From assembly GCF_003725535.1 (NCBI RefSeq), contig NZ_RJSF01000009.1, positions 14,321 through 78,320 of the forward strand: a DNA stretch of 64,000 nt, given 5' to 3'. A model generated the notes under the pieces. The model was not told where the DNA came from and made no database searches. It saw only the letters and a list, made by a program, of their open reading frames with translations. The translations under genes were made by a program, and so were the position numbers. This document shows positions 17,093-26,385 of this stretch, piece by piece (position 1 is the first letter of the stretch; each line of letters starts with the position of its first letter). This stretch comes from Nocardioides pocheonensis (GTDB lineage: Bacteria; Actinomycetota; Actinomycetes; Propionibacteriales; Nocardioidaceae).

Positions 17093-17974
17093 TCAGTCCC
17101 CGTCGAAGACGCTGCGCAGGGTCGCGCCGAACTCCACCGGCTTCCCGGCGTACGGGTTCTCCGGGCCACCGCCGATGAAACCGCCGTGATGGCTCGGGAA
17201 CAGCACGGCCTCCTCACCCAGCCGCTCGGCGAGGGCTCGCGCCGTGCGCGCGGTGATCGTGTCGCCGGTCTCCTCACCGACGCCGGCGACGACGCGGGTC
17301 GGGGCGGCTGCGATCGCGTCGAGGTCGTAGCGGTACGTCGTGACGGTGGCCGAGCGCTCCGAGAGCAGCGGGTCGTCGCGGCTGCCGTCGTCGTCGTTCG
17401 GCATGCCGAACATCGCCGGATCGGCCGGAGGCTGGGCGAAGTAGGCGTCGGTGAGCTCGCCCGGCCACATCGTCAGGGCGATGAACTGCGCCATGCCTCG
17501 CCCCTGCCCCCCGGCCTGATAAGCCTCCCGGACCGCACCGAACGCCCGATCCACCTCCGCGGCGTCGGGCAGCAGCCAGGTCGAGGGCGGCTCGTGCGCG
17601 ACCAGCGTGGCGACGTCGTCGGGGAAGAGCGCGACCCAGGCCAGCCCGGCGACCGCGCCGCCGCTGCTGCCGAACACCTCGACCCGCCCACCGGGAGCGA
17701 GGTGCTCCTTGAGCGCGTGCAGGTCGGCCGCCTGGTCCTCCGGGCGCTGGTCGGTGCGTCCGTCCCGGCGCACCGTGCTGCGGCCGAGCCCCCGCGGGTC
17801 GTAGGTCACGACCGTGCGGTCGGGGAACTGCGCGGCCAGGTCGGCGAACCCGTCGGCGCACATCGGCTGCCCGATCATGAAGAGCAGCGGCCGCCCGTCC
17901 GCGGGCGGAACCGGCCCGTGCAGGTCGTGCACGAGGTCGACGTCGGGCAGGTGGAGGGTGCGGGTCTCGCTCAC
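17093..17974 (-). CDS. Alpha/beta hydrolase
   Basis: 293 aa. YDPRGLGRST precedes the nucleophile elbow VFGSSGGAVAGL (GSSGG, with Ser), AHEPP follows, and FPSHHGGFIGG carries the C-terminal His. This pattern is common in actinobacterial hydrolases induced with TetR regulators, but none is adjacent. Substrate not predictable. It converges with the partner-switching operon. Confidence 0.82.
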   Translation of the reverse strand: MSETRTLHLPDVDLVHDLHGPVPPADGRPLLFMIGQPMCADGFADLAAQFPDRTVVTYDPRGLGRSTVRRDGRTDQRPEDQAADLHALKEHLAPGGRVEVFGSSGGAVAGLAWVALFPDDVATLVAHEPPSTWLLPDAAEVDRAFGAVREAYQAGGQGRGMAQFIALTMWPGELTDAYFAQPPADPAMFGMPNDDDGSRDDPLLSERSATVTTYRYDLDAIAAAPTRVVAGVGEETGDTITARTARALAERLGEEAVLFPSHHGGFIGGGPENPYAGKPVEFGATLRSVFDGD

Positions 17975-18081
17975 GGATCGCTCCTTGCGTCGGTGGGTCC
18001 TTGTCTACCCGTCGTACGACGCCCGCGGTCCTCGACACGGGGCTGGAAGTTCAGCTCTTCGGGCCGCCGCGGACCCGCGCG

Positions 18082-19257
18082 TCACCAGCCCCGCGTCGTC
18101 CGCTCGACCAGGTCGGCCAGCAAGCCGGGCATCCCGCCGGTCGCGTGCACCCGCCGCTGCCGGTCGGGCTCCGGCTCGTTCGCCAGGATCCGCTCGACCT
18201 CGGCGAGCGGAGCGTCGGCCCCGAGCGGGCGCAGCGCCGTCCGGGCCTGGTCGACCAGCTCGGCCGCGATCTCCCGGACCGGCCGCATCGAGCCGGTCGG
18301 GTCGGCCATGGTCGTCTCCAGGCCGTGGCGCATCGCGCGGAAGTCGTTCTCGGCCAGCACCTCGCCGGGCACGTCGATGACGACCGGGTGCTCCAGCGCG
18401 TGCGCCGCGATCCCCTGCACCAGCGCGGCCAGCCCGGCGGTGGTCGCCAGCGACGGCTGCGGATCCATCACCCGGATCTCGACGGTGCCGAGCCGCGCCT
18501 GGATCCGCGCTCCCCACCAGACGAACGAGGGGTCCGGTGCCTCCGCGGCGGCGAGCACGGCCGCGGTGAGGGCGAGGTACTCGTCCCAGGAACGCACGAC
18601 CGGCGGCAGGCTGCTGCGCGGGTAGGACGCGATCACCGCGGCCCGCGCGGAGGCCAGCCCGGAGTCGCGTCCGTGCCAGTACGGCGACCCGGCCGCCAGC
18701 GCGCGGAGCACCGGCAGCTGCTGCCGCAGCGCCCGGTACGCCGTGACGGCCGCCGCCGCGTCGGGCAGACCGACGTGCACCTGCAGCGCCGCCGTCGGGG
18801 TGCGCAGCACGCCCGCGAGGCTGTCGCCGATGTACTGGTAGCGCGGGGCGTGCGTGACCCGTGGCTCCCCGAACGGGGCCGCCGGGTGCAGCCCGACCGC
18901 CATCGCCCGCGCCCCCGCGCTCACCAGCGCCGCGCGCAGGTCGGCGAGGTGCTGCGCCGCCGACGCCGCGTCCGGGCACACGACCGTCGCGAACTCGATC
19001 TCGCTGCCGAAGAGCTCCCCCGACACCACCCCCGAGCCCGGCCCGCCGAGCTCCTGCACCCGGGCGATCCAGCCCTGGGAGCGGCGCTCCTCGACCAGCT
19101 GGTCGGCCTCGTCGACCAGGAGCAGCTCCTCCTCGACCCCGAGCGTGAGCTCCCCTCCGGGGCCGAACGTGTCCGTCCCAGCGTCGGGCCCAGCGTCGGG
19201 CCCACCGCCGGGCACCGGGTCCGGCCCGGGTCCGTTCCTGAGCAGCGAGAGGACCAT
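18082..19257 (-). CDS. Glutamate-cysteine ligase family (YbdK-type carboxylate-amine ligase)
   Basis: 391 aa. ELTLGVEEELLLVD opens the domain; FGSEIEFATVV, MAVGLHPAAPF, YQYIGDS, LQVHVGLPD, RIQARLGTVEIRVMDPQPS and LAENDFRAMRHGL match the GCS2/YbdK family. It forms gamma-glutamyl-type amide bonds using ATP. Whether this is a true EgtA-like cysteine ligase is not shown; no ergothioneine genes are nearby. The ATG at 19257 follows GGAAAGGG. The first 40 residues are Gly/Pro/Asp-rich with GPDAGPDAGTD repeats. Confidence 0.8.
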   Translation of the reverse strand: MVLSLLRNGPGPDPVPGGGPDAGPDAGTDTFGPGGELTLGVEEELLLVDEADQLVEERRSQGWIARVQELGGPGSGVVSGELFGSEIEFATVVCPDAASAAQHLADLRAALVSAGARAMAVGLHPAAPFGEPRVTHAPRYQYIGDSLAGVLRTPTAALQVHVGLPDAAAAVTAYRALRQQLPVLRALAAGSPYWHGRDSGLASARAAVIASYPRSSLPPVVRSWDEYLALTAAVLAAAEAPDPSFVWWGARIQARLGTVEIRVMDPQPSLATTAGLAALVQGIAAHALEHPVVIDVPGEVLAENDFRAMRHGLETTMADPTGSMRPVREIAAELVDQARTALRPLGADAPLAEVERILANEPEPDRQRRVHATGGMPGLLADLVERTTRGW

Positions 19258-19410
19258 GAGCGCGCCCTTTCCGTCCCCGCGGGGCCAGCCCTCTGAACCC
19301 GGTCCGTCTCGAGGTACCCACTTCGCGCCCCGGCGAACCGGTGGAGGGCCACTTCTGCGAAGGAACGGTGACAGCGACCCTCGGAGCGGCATCCACGGTC
19401 GCGTCGCGCG

Positions 19411-19434
19411 TGACGGTGGTGCCCGCCACCGTCA
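19411..19434. promoter_or_regulatory. 9-bp inverted repeat in divergent intergenic region
   Basis: TGACGGTGG and CCACCGTCA, 6-nt spacer, in the 283-nt gap between the divergent YbdK-type and PAP2 genes. Could be an operator or small hairpin. A 67-codon open frame across it is not convincing. Confidence 0.35.
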
Positions 19435-19540
19435 TGACGGATGATCGGACTCGCGTGCGGGGCAGGACCTCGGCACGCCGCGGCGTGCTCACCGGGCTGG
19501 TGGCCGCGGTCACGGGCAGTGTCGAGGAGGAGCACGCGGC

Positions 19541-20647
19541 TTGAGCGAGACCGAGACCGAACCCCGGACGGAGGCGGCGCCCCCGACCACGGGAGTCGGC
19601 CGGCTGCGCGTCGTACGCCGGCTCGCCTTCGTCGCCTACCTCGGCGCCCTCGCCTTCACCTTCGGCACCCAGGGCGCGCCGCTCGACCGTGAAGGCGTGG
19701 TGCTCTGGGTCGTCCTCGGACTTGCCGTGGCCTCCATCGGCCGGCGACCGATCCGGATCCTGTGGCTGGTCCTCGACTTCCTGCCGTTCGTGCTGGTGCT
19801 GGTGTTCTACGACTACCTGCGCGGCCTGGCCGACACCGTCGGGATGCCGACCTGGTGGCGTCCGCAGATCGAGGTCGACCGGTTCCTCTTCTTCGGGCAC
19901 GTGCCGACCGTGTGGTTGCAGGAGCACCTCAAGCACCAGCGGTACTCCGGGGTGCGCTGGTACGACCTGATCGCCTGCCTCAGCTACTACTCGTTCTTCT
20001 TCCTGCCCTACCTGACCGCCGGAGTGATGTGGCTGCGCAGTCGCGCCGACTTCTACCGCTGGGCCGTGCGCTTCGTCGCCCTGAGCTTCTCCTGCTTCCT
20101 GCTGTTCATGCTGATCCCGACGGCGCCACCGTGGGCCGCCGGCCACTGCACGGCCGCCGACGTGGCCGATCACCCGAGCTCCGCACCCTGCATGTACGCC
20201 ATCGGCGTGCCCCCGGCCGACGGACTTCTCGGCCGCTTCACCACCGTGCAGGCGGGCGCCAACCCGTGGGTCGAGCGGATCGCCGGCGACGGCCTGCAGC
20301 AGCTCCACCTCGGCGTGGCCCACGAGCTGTGGACGAAGGGCTTCTCCACCGCCGACCCGGTCGCCGCCGTACCCTCGTTGCACCTCGGCGGCACCGTGCT
20401 GTTCTGCCTGTTCCTCTGGCGCCGCACCAGCACCACCTGGCGACCGCTGCTCGTGCTGTATCCGCTGGTGATGATGTTCAGCCTCGCCTACACCGGCGAG
20501 CACTACGTCGCCGACGGCATCGCCGGCGCACTGGCCGCCTGGCTGGTGCACACGGCGGCGAACCGGCTCGAACGTTGGCGCGAGCGTCGCCGGGTGCGGA
20601 CCGACCCCGCCGCGACTCCCGCCGAGAGCGCGTCCGTCTCGATCTGA
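19541..20647 (+). CDS. PAP2 family (Aur1/Ipt1-type) membrane phosphatase/transferase
   Basis: 368 aa with six or seven membrane helices. The conserved PAP2_3 motifs are VPSLHLGGT and YTGEHYVADGIAG, giving the catalytic His residues and the supporting Asp. The Aur1/Ipt1 subfamily includes inositolphosphotransferases, so a role in lipid head-group transfer is possible; simple phosphatase activity is the alternative. TTG start with GAGGAGG ten bases upstream. Confidence 0.8.
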   Translation: MSETETEPRTEAAPPTTGVGRLRVVRRLAFVAYLGALAFTFGTQGAPLDREGVVLWVVLGLAVASIGRRPIRILWLVLDFLPFVLVLVFYDYLRGLADTVGMPTWWRPQIEVDRFLFFGHVPTVWLQEHLKHQRYSGVRWYDLIACLSYYSFFFLPYLTAGVMWLRSRADFYRWAVRFVALSFSCFLLFMLIPTAPPWAAGHCTAADVADHPSSAPCMYAIGVPPADGLLGRFTTVQAGANPWVERIAGDGLQQLHLGVAHELWTKGFSTADPVAAVPSLHLGGTVLFCLFLWRRTSTTWRPLLVLYPLVMMFSLAYTGEHYVADGIAGALAAWLVHTAANRLERWRERRRVRTDPAATPAESASVSI

Positions 20648-20668
20648 GCAGCACACGCGACGGGGGGG

Positions 20669-21961
20669 TCATGCCGCCCCACCTTGCCCGCCCCTGACCA
20701 CGGAGCCGCGGTCCGTCGGCCGGGCTCGCCGCAGCTCGAGCTCGCCGTCCGGACATCGTCGGACGTCGACGGCCGGGTCGTGGGCACGATGGTGGTGGAA
20801 GGAGCACAGCAGGACCCCGTCCGCCAGATCGGTCGCGCCACCGCGCGCCCACGGTTTCAGGTGGTGGGCCTCGCACCACGTCGCCGGGATGCTGCAGCCC
20901 CGGGCCCGGCATCGTCGATCGCGCACGCGCAGGGCCTTGCGCTGCGCCCGGCTGAACAGGCGGCTGGTGCGGCCGAGGTCGAGGACCTCCGACGCACCGC
21001 CGAGCACGACCGGGACGATGCCTGCCGTGCAGGCCAGCCGTCGCGCCTCCGCGGCCGTGATCCGGTGGTCGTCGCCGCTGATCAGGCCGGCGGTGGCGAG
21101 ATCGCTGCGCAGCTGGTCGAGGGTCATCGTCACCATGACCGTCGTGGCGTCACCGCCGTGCACGGGGAGCTGGTCGGGGTCGAGGTGCTCGAGCAGGGCG
21201 CAGAAGGCCCGACCCCGGCGACGCTCGATCGGGCCCGGAACGACGGCGCGGTCCTCGGAGCGGCGCGGCGACGTGAACGCGTCCAGGTAGGTGGCCAGTC
21301 GATGTGCCGTCGCGTCGGGCAGCTGACCGCGGACGCGGGTGGTGCCGTCGCCGTACGGGGTCAGGGAGAGGGTCGTGCTCTCGGCCGCGCGCCGTTCCTC
21401 GGCCTCGAGCGCCCGCGCCTCCGCGGCCTCGGCGACCTCGGGCGCAACGACGTCCAGGATGCGACGGCCCAGGATCCGCAGGTCGCGCGGACCGAACTCC
21501 GCGGCGTACGCGACGAGCTGGGCCTGGGCTCCCGACACCACGTCTGCCGGTACGTCGCCCGGCAGCTCGTCCAGGGCGTGCGCGATCACGCGCGCCTGTG
21601 CGAGGTTGACCGTGCCGGCGGCGAGCGCCGTCGCGACAGCCTGCCAGCGCTCGGCCAGGGCCACCCCGAGCCGGAGGGCGCGTTGCTGCTCGCTCCGGTC
21701 GGCCCGCACTTCATGAGCCAGCCAGGCTCCGGCGTCCCGGGCGCCGCACTCGGCGGCGACGTCGTCGGCCGAGGCCAGGAGGCGCAGCCGCAGCGCCTCG
21801 AGCCGGTCGGCGGTCGCGCTGATCGCGACCAGCGCCGCGGCCTTGTCGTCCGCGCCCATCAGCTCGACCGGCACGTCGGCGATCGCACCGACCTCGTCGG
21901 AGACGTGCCTGGCGCAGGCGAGCACGGGGTGGACGCCGTACGCGTCGCGGGCCACCGCCAT
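20669..21961 (-). CDS. DUF222 and HNH endonuclease domain protein (13E12-like)
   Basis: 430 aa. N-terminal DUF222 (about 30-300), then a C-terminal HNH module: DRRCRARGCSIPATWCEAHHLKPWARGG...LCSFHHHRAHD. This is the multi-copy actinobacterial 13E12/REP13E12 family, whose biological role is unclear. The ATG at 21961 is chosen because GGGAGG lies seven bases upstream; a start 174 nt upstream exists but reads non-conserved sequence. It converges with the PAP2 gene, 21 nt apart. Confidence 0.85.
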   Translation of the reverse strand: MAVARDAYGVHPVLACARHVSDEVGAIADVPVELMGADDKAAALVAISATADRLEALRLRLLASADDVAAECGARDAGAWLAHEVRADRSEQQRALRLGVALAERWQAVATALAAGTVNLAQARVIAHALDELPGDVPADVVSGAQAQLVAYAAEFGPRDLRILGRRILDVVAPEVAEAAEARALEAEERRAAESTTLSLTPYGDGTTRVRGQLPDATAHRLATYLDAFTSPRRSEDRAVVPGPIERRRGRAFCALLEHLDPDQLPVHGGDATTVMVTMTLDQLRSDLATAGLISGDDHRITAAEARRLACTAGIVPVVLGGASEVLDLGRTSRLFSRAQRKALRVRDRRCRARGCSIPATWCEAHHLKPWARGGATDLADGVLLCSFHHHRAHDPAVDVRRCPDGELELRRARPTDRGSVVRGGQGGAA

Positions 21962-22140
21962 CGCACACCTCCCAGCACGCAGGATCGAGGGACACTCGTC
22001 CTCACGCGTGATGGGCAGCAGGCCCGTGAGAGGCCGACCCGACGCTCGGGCCAAGGTCCGGGGCCTCAGCCATCGCGTATCACCACCGTACCTAGGCTTA
22101 TCGTACACCCATTCGATTGTGATGGCCAACGGCAAAAGCG

Positions 22141-22569
22141 CTAGGGCCGCACCAGGAACGTGGCGAGCCAGCTGTCCATGTCCTCGCCGTCGATGGTCAG
22201 GTGGAACTCGTACTTCTCGCCCGCCGCGAGCGGAACGCCGCCGGCGAGTGCGATCGCGAGCTGGTGCCGCATGGGCGTCCCGGCGGGCACGCCGGGAGGT
22301 CGACCGACCTCGAACTCGGCCTCGACGTGGAGGGCGGGCAGCGGCTGGCCCTCGGGACCGCGCTGGAACGAGACGGCCCGGCCGTCGGCGTCACGCAGCT
22401 CGATGACGAGCTGGTGCTTCTGGTTCGTCTGGTCCCACGGGACGTCGATGACGGCCACGAGCGCCATCGGGGGCGTCGGGGTGGCGGTGACGCTCCACCC
22501 GGCCCCGAGCGACGAGACCTTGCCGTTCGTCACCTCGGCGGCGTCCGCGAGGAGGAGGACCGCCTTCAC
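22141..22569 (-). CDS. DUF6941 family protein
   Basis: 142 aa. VLLLADAAEVTNGKVSSLGAGW, PMALVAVIDVPWDQTNQKHQLVIEL and a beta-sandwich pattern match DUF6941, a family of unknown function. The natural family start is the GTG at 22569; it lacks its own ribosome site and overlaps (GTGA) the stop of an 18-codon leader frame that has a good site. Translation is probably coupled. Confidence 0.72.
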   Translation of the reverse strand: MKAVLLLADAAEVTNGKVSSLGAGWSVTATPTPPMALVAVIDVPWDQTNQKHQLVIELRDADGRAVSFQRGPEGQPLPALHVEAEFEVGRPPGVPAGTPMRHQLAIALAGGVPLAAGEKYEFHLTIDGEDMDSWLATFLVRP

Positions 22570-22622
22570 GAGCTGAGCACGCGAGCGTCGACGAGCGTGC
22601 TGTCCAAGGGGACTGGGGTCAT
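22566..22622 (-). CDS. Putative 18-aa leader peptide
   Basis: MTPVPLDSTLVDARVLSS, with CAGGAG nine bases before the ATG. Its TGA overlaps the GTG start of the DUF6941 gene in a GTGA junction. It could be a translational coupler, or a sign that the original N-terminus was shifted by a frame change. No attenuator structure is evident. Confidence 0.4.
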   Translation of the reverse strand: MTPVPLDSTLVDARVLSS

Positions 22623-22705
22623 GACGGTGGACTCCTGGCGGGTCGGGGCTCTTCGCACAGTCTGTACCCGAGGTCACGAGTCCGGAGACGTTTGACGCCG
22701 CCTGG

Positions 22706-23887
22706 TCACACCACCCAGCGCACCGTCCGCGCCAGCCCGGGCCCGACGTCGAGACGCACGGACGCGATCCGTACGTCGCTCGGCACCTCGAAGACCAGCG
22801 CGCCGGACAAGGTGTGGTGGGCCCGCACCGTCGGCGACCCGCTGACCACGCGGCCGCCCTGCACAGCCGGGTAGTCGGCGCTCGGCGCATAGGTGACGCC
22901 GGCACTGTCGACCAGCGCGAGCCGGGTGTTGCCGTCCCACACCCAGCGCTGGTCGCCCCGGTTCTCCAGGCGCATCGTCACCGCCACCAGCCGGTGCCCT
23001 GCCGGGGGCTTCGTGCCCTTCCCGACCACGTGGGTGTCGACGACGGAGGCGACGGTCATCGCCAGCTCCGGGTGGCCGTCGCCCGCGGCCACCGTCTGCG
23101 TCGTACCCACGGGCTTGGCCGGAGCGACCAGGTTCTGCACGCGCTGTGACGCCGCGTTCGTCAGCGCATGAATCACTGTCGGCACCATCGCGACGGCGAG
23201 GACGAGGGCGGACACGGCGAGGGCGAAGCGCGTCACGCGCGGCCCGCGCCGTCGGGGGCCGAGCCGGGGCCGTGGACGCGCGGGGCGTGGACCCCACGGG
23301 TCGCGGACCGGCACGCCCTGCACCGGCGGAGGTGCCGCCGTCGCAGCCGGGAAGAGACCACGGGTGAGCACCGGCAGCAGTCGGTCGATGGTCGCGGCGT
23401 GCAGGACGGCCGGCCGCGAGGTGAGCATGTCGTTGAGGTTCGCGGTCGAGCAGACCATCACGTCGCGCGCCCAGCCCGCGACCGGCTCCTCGCGCACGAA
23501 GCACAGCACCGGCACGGCCGGCACCTGCCCGATCACCCCGGTCACGGCGAGGGCGGCGTCGGCGATCGACGCGACCTCCTTCTCCCGGGACCGACCGTTC
23601 TGCCGGAGCACGTCGCCGGCCACGGCCACCGTGCCGCTCCAGTGCTTGCTGTCGATCACGAAGACTCCGCCCGGACCGATCACCACGTGGTCGATGTTGG
23701 CGCGCCGCCGACCCGGCCACCGTACGTCGTGCAGGACCGTCCACTCCGGGGGCAGCAGCGCCAGCGCGCGGGCGGTCGCCTCCTCGCCGGCCGCGCCACG
23801 CTCCCAGGCGTCGGCGACCCGCGTCAGACGCTCGGCCTTCTCACGCCGCTTGCGCGCGATCTCGCGCGCGGACTCCCCCGCGCTCAT
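22706..23887 (-). CDS. NERD-domain protein with membrane helix and DUF4352-like C-terminus
   Basis: 393 aa. N-terminal coiled region, then NERD nuclease-related domain: E34/E35, RRANIDHVVIGPGGVFVIDSKHW with D66, D79 and K81 as the PD-(D/E)XK-like residues. A basic linker and one membrane helix (about 240-260) precede a beta-rich domain (VTMRLENRGDQRW) like DUF4352. Starts after GGAGGGATGCC. It is a close paralogue of the NERD gene at 38282. Here it has no defence neighbours. Confidence 0.8.
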   Translation of the reverse strand: MSAGESAREIARKRREKAERLTRVADAWERGAAGEEATARALALLPPEWTVLHDVRWPGRRRANIDHVVIGPGGVFVIDSKHWSGTVAVAGDVLRQNGRSREKEVASIADAALAVTGVIGQVPAVPVLCFVREEPVAGWARDVMVCSTANLNDMLTSRPAVLHAATIDRLLPVLTRGLFPAATAAPPPVQGVPVRDPWGPRPARPRPRLGPRRRGPRVTRFALAVSALVLAVAMVPTVIHALTNAASQRVQNLVAPAKPVGTTQTVAAGDGHPELAMTVASVVDTHVVGKGTKPPAGHRLVAVTMRLENRGDQRWVWDGNTRLALVDSAGVTYAPSADYPAVQGGRVVSGSPTVRAHHTLSGALVFEVPSDVRIASVRLDVGPGLARTVRWVV

Positions 23888-23998
23888 GGCATCCCTCCTG
23901 CCCCCTCCCGGCGAGGGTAGGGGCGACCGGAGGACGCGCGCGGGGAAACGGTGCAAATCGGGCGCCGCCTGCCGGTTGAGGTGCGACGCCCCCGCCGC

Positions 23999-24766
23999 TC
24001 ACATCGACATGGTCTGGTGCAGGCCCGGCAGCAGCGCCGGGTGAGCGGGCACCAGGACCGCGAACCCGATGATCGCGAGCCCGAGCACCTTGCTCAGCCC
24101 GACTCCGTGGCGCCACGTCTTCTCGAGGAGCACGACTCCCGCGATCGCTGCCATCCAGACCAGGCTCATGATGCCGACCACCAACAGGACGACCATCAGC
24201 CCCCAGCAGCAGCCCACGCAGAACGCCCCGTGACGCACCCCGACCTTGAGGTCGCGCGCGCGACCCGTCACGGCTCCGTACTGCAGCAGGAACGAGACCG
24301 GCGACCGGCAGTGACCCAGGCAGAAGTCCTTGGCCGGCGTGAGCTGGTACATCCCGGCCGCGACGAGCGCACCCGCACCGACCCAGGGCGCGCCGCCGGG
24401 CGACTGACGGGCGAGCTCGTCCCCCGCGCGAGCCAGCCCGAAAGCCACCAGACCGACGGCACTCCACGCCGTGAGGTAACCGGCCACGAGGCTGGTCGTG
24501 CGCCACGTGCGCACTCGACGCGAGGGCTCGCCGCGGAGCCGGTGCAGGTACAGCGACACGACGGGGTGCACCGAGGGCAGCATCATCGCGGCCATCATCA
24601 CGGTCCAGAGCGCGACGAACCCGACGACGTCGAGGCCCATCGTGCCCGGCGCGGCGGGCATGTCCGCGGCGTACCAGACCGTCACGACCCAGGCGGCCAG
24701 CGAGCAGCCGACCAGCACCACCGTGCTCGTGGAGCGGAGTGCCGCTCCACGAGCCGTGTCCGTCAT
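23999..24766 (-). CDS. DUF2182 integral membrane protein
   Basis: 255 aa, about seven helices. WTVMMAAMMLPS, YQLTPAKDFCLGHCRSP and GAFCVGCCWGLM (Cys-rich) are the DUF2182 signatures; the cysteines suggest metal or redox chemistry, not proven. The ATG is 4 nt after the DUF1326 stop, so the two form an operon, a pairing seen widely. A 13-bp hairpin (24725-24754) lies in its first codons. Confidence 0.85.
   Translation of the reverse strand: MTDTARGAALRSTSTVVLVGCSLAAWVVTVWYAADMPAAPGTMGLDVVGFVALWTVMMAAMMLPSVHPVVSLYLHRLRGEPSRRVRTWRTTSLVAGYLTAWSAVGLVAFGLARAGDELARQSPGGAPWVGAGALVAAGMYQLTPAKDFCLGHCRSPVSFLLQYGAVTGRARDLKVGVRHGAFCVGCCWGLMVVLLVVGIMSLVWMAAIAGVVLLEKTWRHGVGLSKVLGLAIIGFAVLVPAHPALLPGLHQTMSM
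24725..24754. repeat. Perfect 13-bp hairpin within the 5' end of the DUF2182 gene
   Basis: Arms 24725-24737 and 24742-24754, loop AGTG, covering codons 5-14 of the gene. It could lower translation of the second operon gene or be chance in high-G+C DNA. Confidence 0.5.
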
Positions 24767-24770
24767 CGCG

Positions 24771-25376
24771 CTAGCCCGACCAGGCGAACGGCGCGGAGAA
24801 GGAGTTCTTCCCGCTGGTGTCCCAGCTCAGGCCGAACGCGTCGACCTTCGCCGAGGTCGCGGTCCCGGCGGCGAGCGTGTCCGCGGGGAAGCCGACCCCG
24901 CTGACCCGGATCCCCTTGCCGGTGGCGTCCAGCGGGGAGACGAAGTCGGCGACACTCACGTCGACCATGTCGCCGACCCGGACGCTGTGGTTGCGCCCGT
25001 CGTCGGCGTACTCGATCGGCGCCGGGCCCCCGCCCACCATCTCCCCGATCAGCGGAGCGAGGTCGGCCAGCGGTCCGCCGGCCTGGCCGCCGAAGATGGC
25101 GTTGATCGCCTCCGTCTGCTCCGCGCTGGCCTTGTCGTCGACCAGCAGCGCTGCGCGCCAGTTGCCCTCGGTCATCAGGGCCGGGGTGTCGGCGAGCATG
25201 CACACGGTGATCCCGGAGAGGTCGAGGTCGTCCGACCTGCCGGAGTCGATGTGGAAGGCGAGCATGACGGTGCACCGCTCGGTGTCGGCGGCCACGGTCA
25301 GGCCGGACGTCGAGCACGGGCACACCATGTCGCAGCTGCAGTTCTCGAAGTAGGTTCCCTCAATCTGCCAAGCCAT
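24771..25376 (-). CDS. DUF1326 domain-containing protein
   Basis: 201 aa. It begins MAWQIEGTYFENCSCDMVCPC, the NCSCxxxCPC cysteine cluster typical of DUF1326, a probable metal-binding site. Function not established. GAAGGG precedes the ATG. First gene of the DUF1326-DUF2182 operon. Confidence 0.87.
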   Translation of the reverse strand: MAWQIEGTYFENCSCDMVCPCSTSGLTVAADTERCTVMLAFHIDSGRSDDLDLSGITVCMLADTPALMTEGNWRAALLVDDKASAEQTEAINAIFGGQAGGPLADLAPLIGEMVGGGPAPIEYADDGRNHSVRVGDMVDVSVADFVSPLDATGKGIRVSGVGFPADTLAAGTATSAKVDAFGLSWDTSGKNSFSAPFAWSG

Positions 25377-25418
25377 GGCTGATCCCTTCAGGTCGAAGAG
25401 GGTGGATCCGGACGACGG

Positions 25419-26009
25419 TCACGCGGACGCGAACCACGGGTGGCGCAGGTCGTAGTAGCGCGCCCCGGCCATCGCCTTGCCGAGGACGTCACGGACCTCG
25501 GGCGGCGGCTCGAGCCGCTCGCCCTTCCGCGCGCTCTCCTCGTCGGTGAAGGCGACAGTCTGGGTGAACGTCCCGTCGTCCGCGACGCCGACCACACCGC
25601 CGATCACCTCCGGGCGCATCTCCCGCAGGTCGTCGGTCGTGGACATGAGCGTCTCGATCAGGCGGCGATCGTCGACCTTGCCCTGGATGACCTGGACGAA
25701 GCCGGCGTCGTCGGACCCGCCGTCGAGGAAGGTCATGGCGTCGTCGTAGTCGTGGAACTCCAGTGGAGCGTCCAGCGCCGCGGCGAGCTTCGCGGCCCAG
25801 GCGTCCTGCTCGGGCCGGGCGGAGTTCGCCATCGCCTCCTCACGGGAGTTGAACCGGACCACAGCGACGAACTGGTCGTCGTCGGTGACCCCGAAGGTGG
25901 CGCCGAGCCAGCCCTTGGCCCCGGCGGCGAGCTCGGAGCTCCACGTGTCGAGGACGGCACGTACGTCGTCGGGGCGACGGCACGGAGCCTGCATCACCTG
26001 GATGAACAT
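25419..26009 (-). CDS. Two-repeat ABM-like protein, paralogue of 58423-59019
   Basis: 196 aa. Two similar halves, each a ferredoxin-like alpha/beta unit: MFIQVMQAP... with GATFGVTDDDQFVAVVRF, and AGFVQVIQGKV... with TFTQTVAFTDEESARKGE, ending LRHPWFAS. It resembles antibiotic-biosynthesis monooxygenase-fold proteins, but active-site identity is unknown. The second copy at 58423 shares start, DGGSD.AGFVQV core and HPWFAS end. GGGAGA precedes the ATG. Confidence 0.7.
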   Translation of the reverse strand: MFIQVMQAPCRRPDDVRAVLDTWSSELAAGAKGWLGATFGVTDDDQFVAVVRFNSREEAMANSARPEQDAWAAKLAAALDAPLEFHDYDDAMTFLDGGSDDAGFVQVIQGKVDDRRLIETLMSTTDDLREMRPEVIGGVVGVADDGTFTQTVAFTDEESARKGERLEPPPEVRDVLGKAMAGARYYDLRHPWFASA

Positions 26010-26385
26010 GCGCTCTCCCGACGGATCGCACGGTGGGCCTGGTCGAGCGTGTGGACAACAGAGGTCATCGCAACGCCTCTCGCTTGCATCAACGTTGATC
26101 GCGATTCGCGGATCCCCGGCGAGCACTCCCGTCCGGGTAGATCCGGCGGGCCCGACCCCGAGCTCGGGTCTTGGCGGTGTCGGGCCGACGTGTCGGCCTC
26201 CGCTGAGAGTAATCCCGGCCGCTCGTCCCACGCGAGACCCGAATAGACCACCTGGTTCAGCAAATCCGTCGGGGCATGCGGTTCGTCGCTGCGTCGCGAC
26301 TCGAGGACGGGCCGTCCTCCCCCGCCCTCCCGGGAGCGCCGAAAAGCAGACGGGGCGCGGGCTCCTCGTCGCCTACCATCCAACG
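26010..26385. other. Divergent intergenic region with 12-bp palindrome
   Basis: 376 nt between the ABM-like and methyltransferase genes. It contains the perfect palindrome ATCAACGTTGAT (26088-26099), possibly an operator for the leftward gene, and TACCAT (26374-26379) as -10 for the methyltransferase. I see no gene. Confidence 0.5.

Noticed and set aside
19341-19544. 67-aa frame upstream of the PAP2 gene
   Set aside because: No ribosome site, no similarity, crosses an inverted repeat; its overlap with the TTG start is probably incidental.
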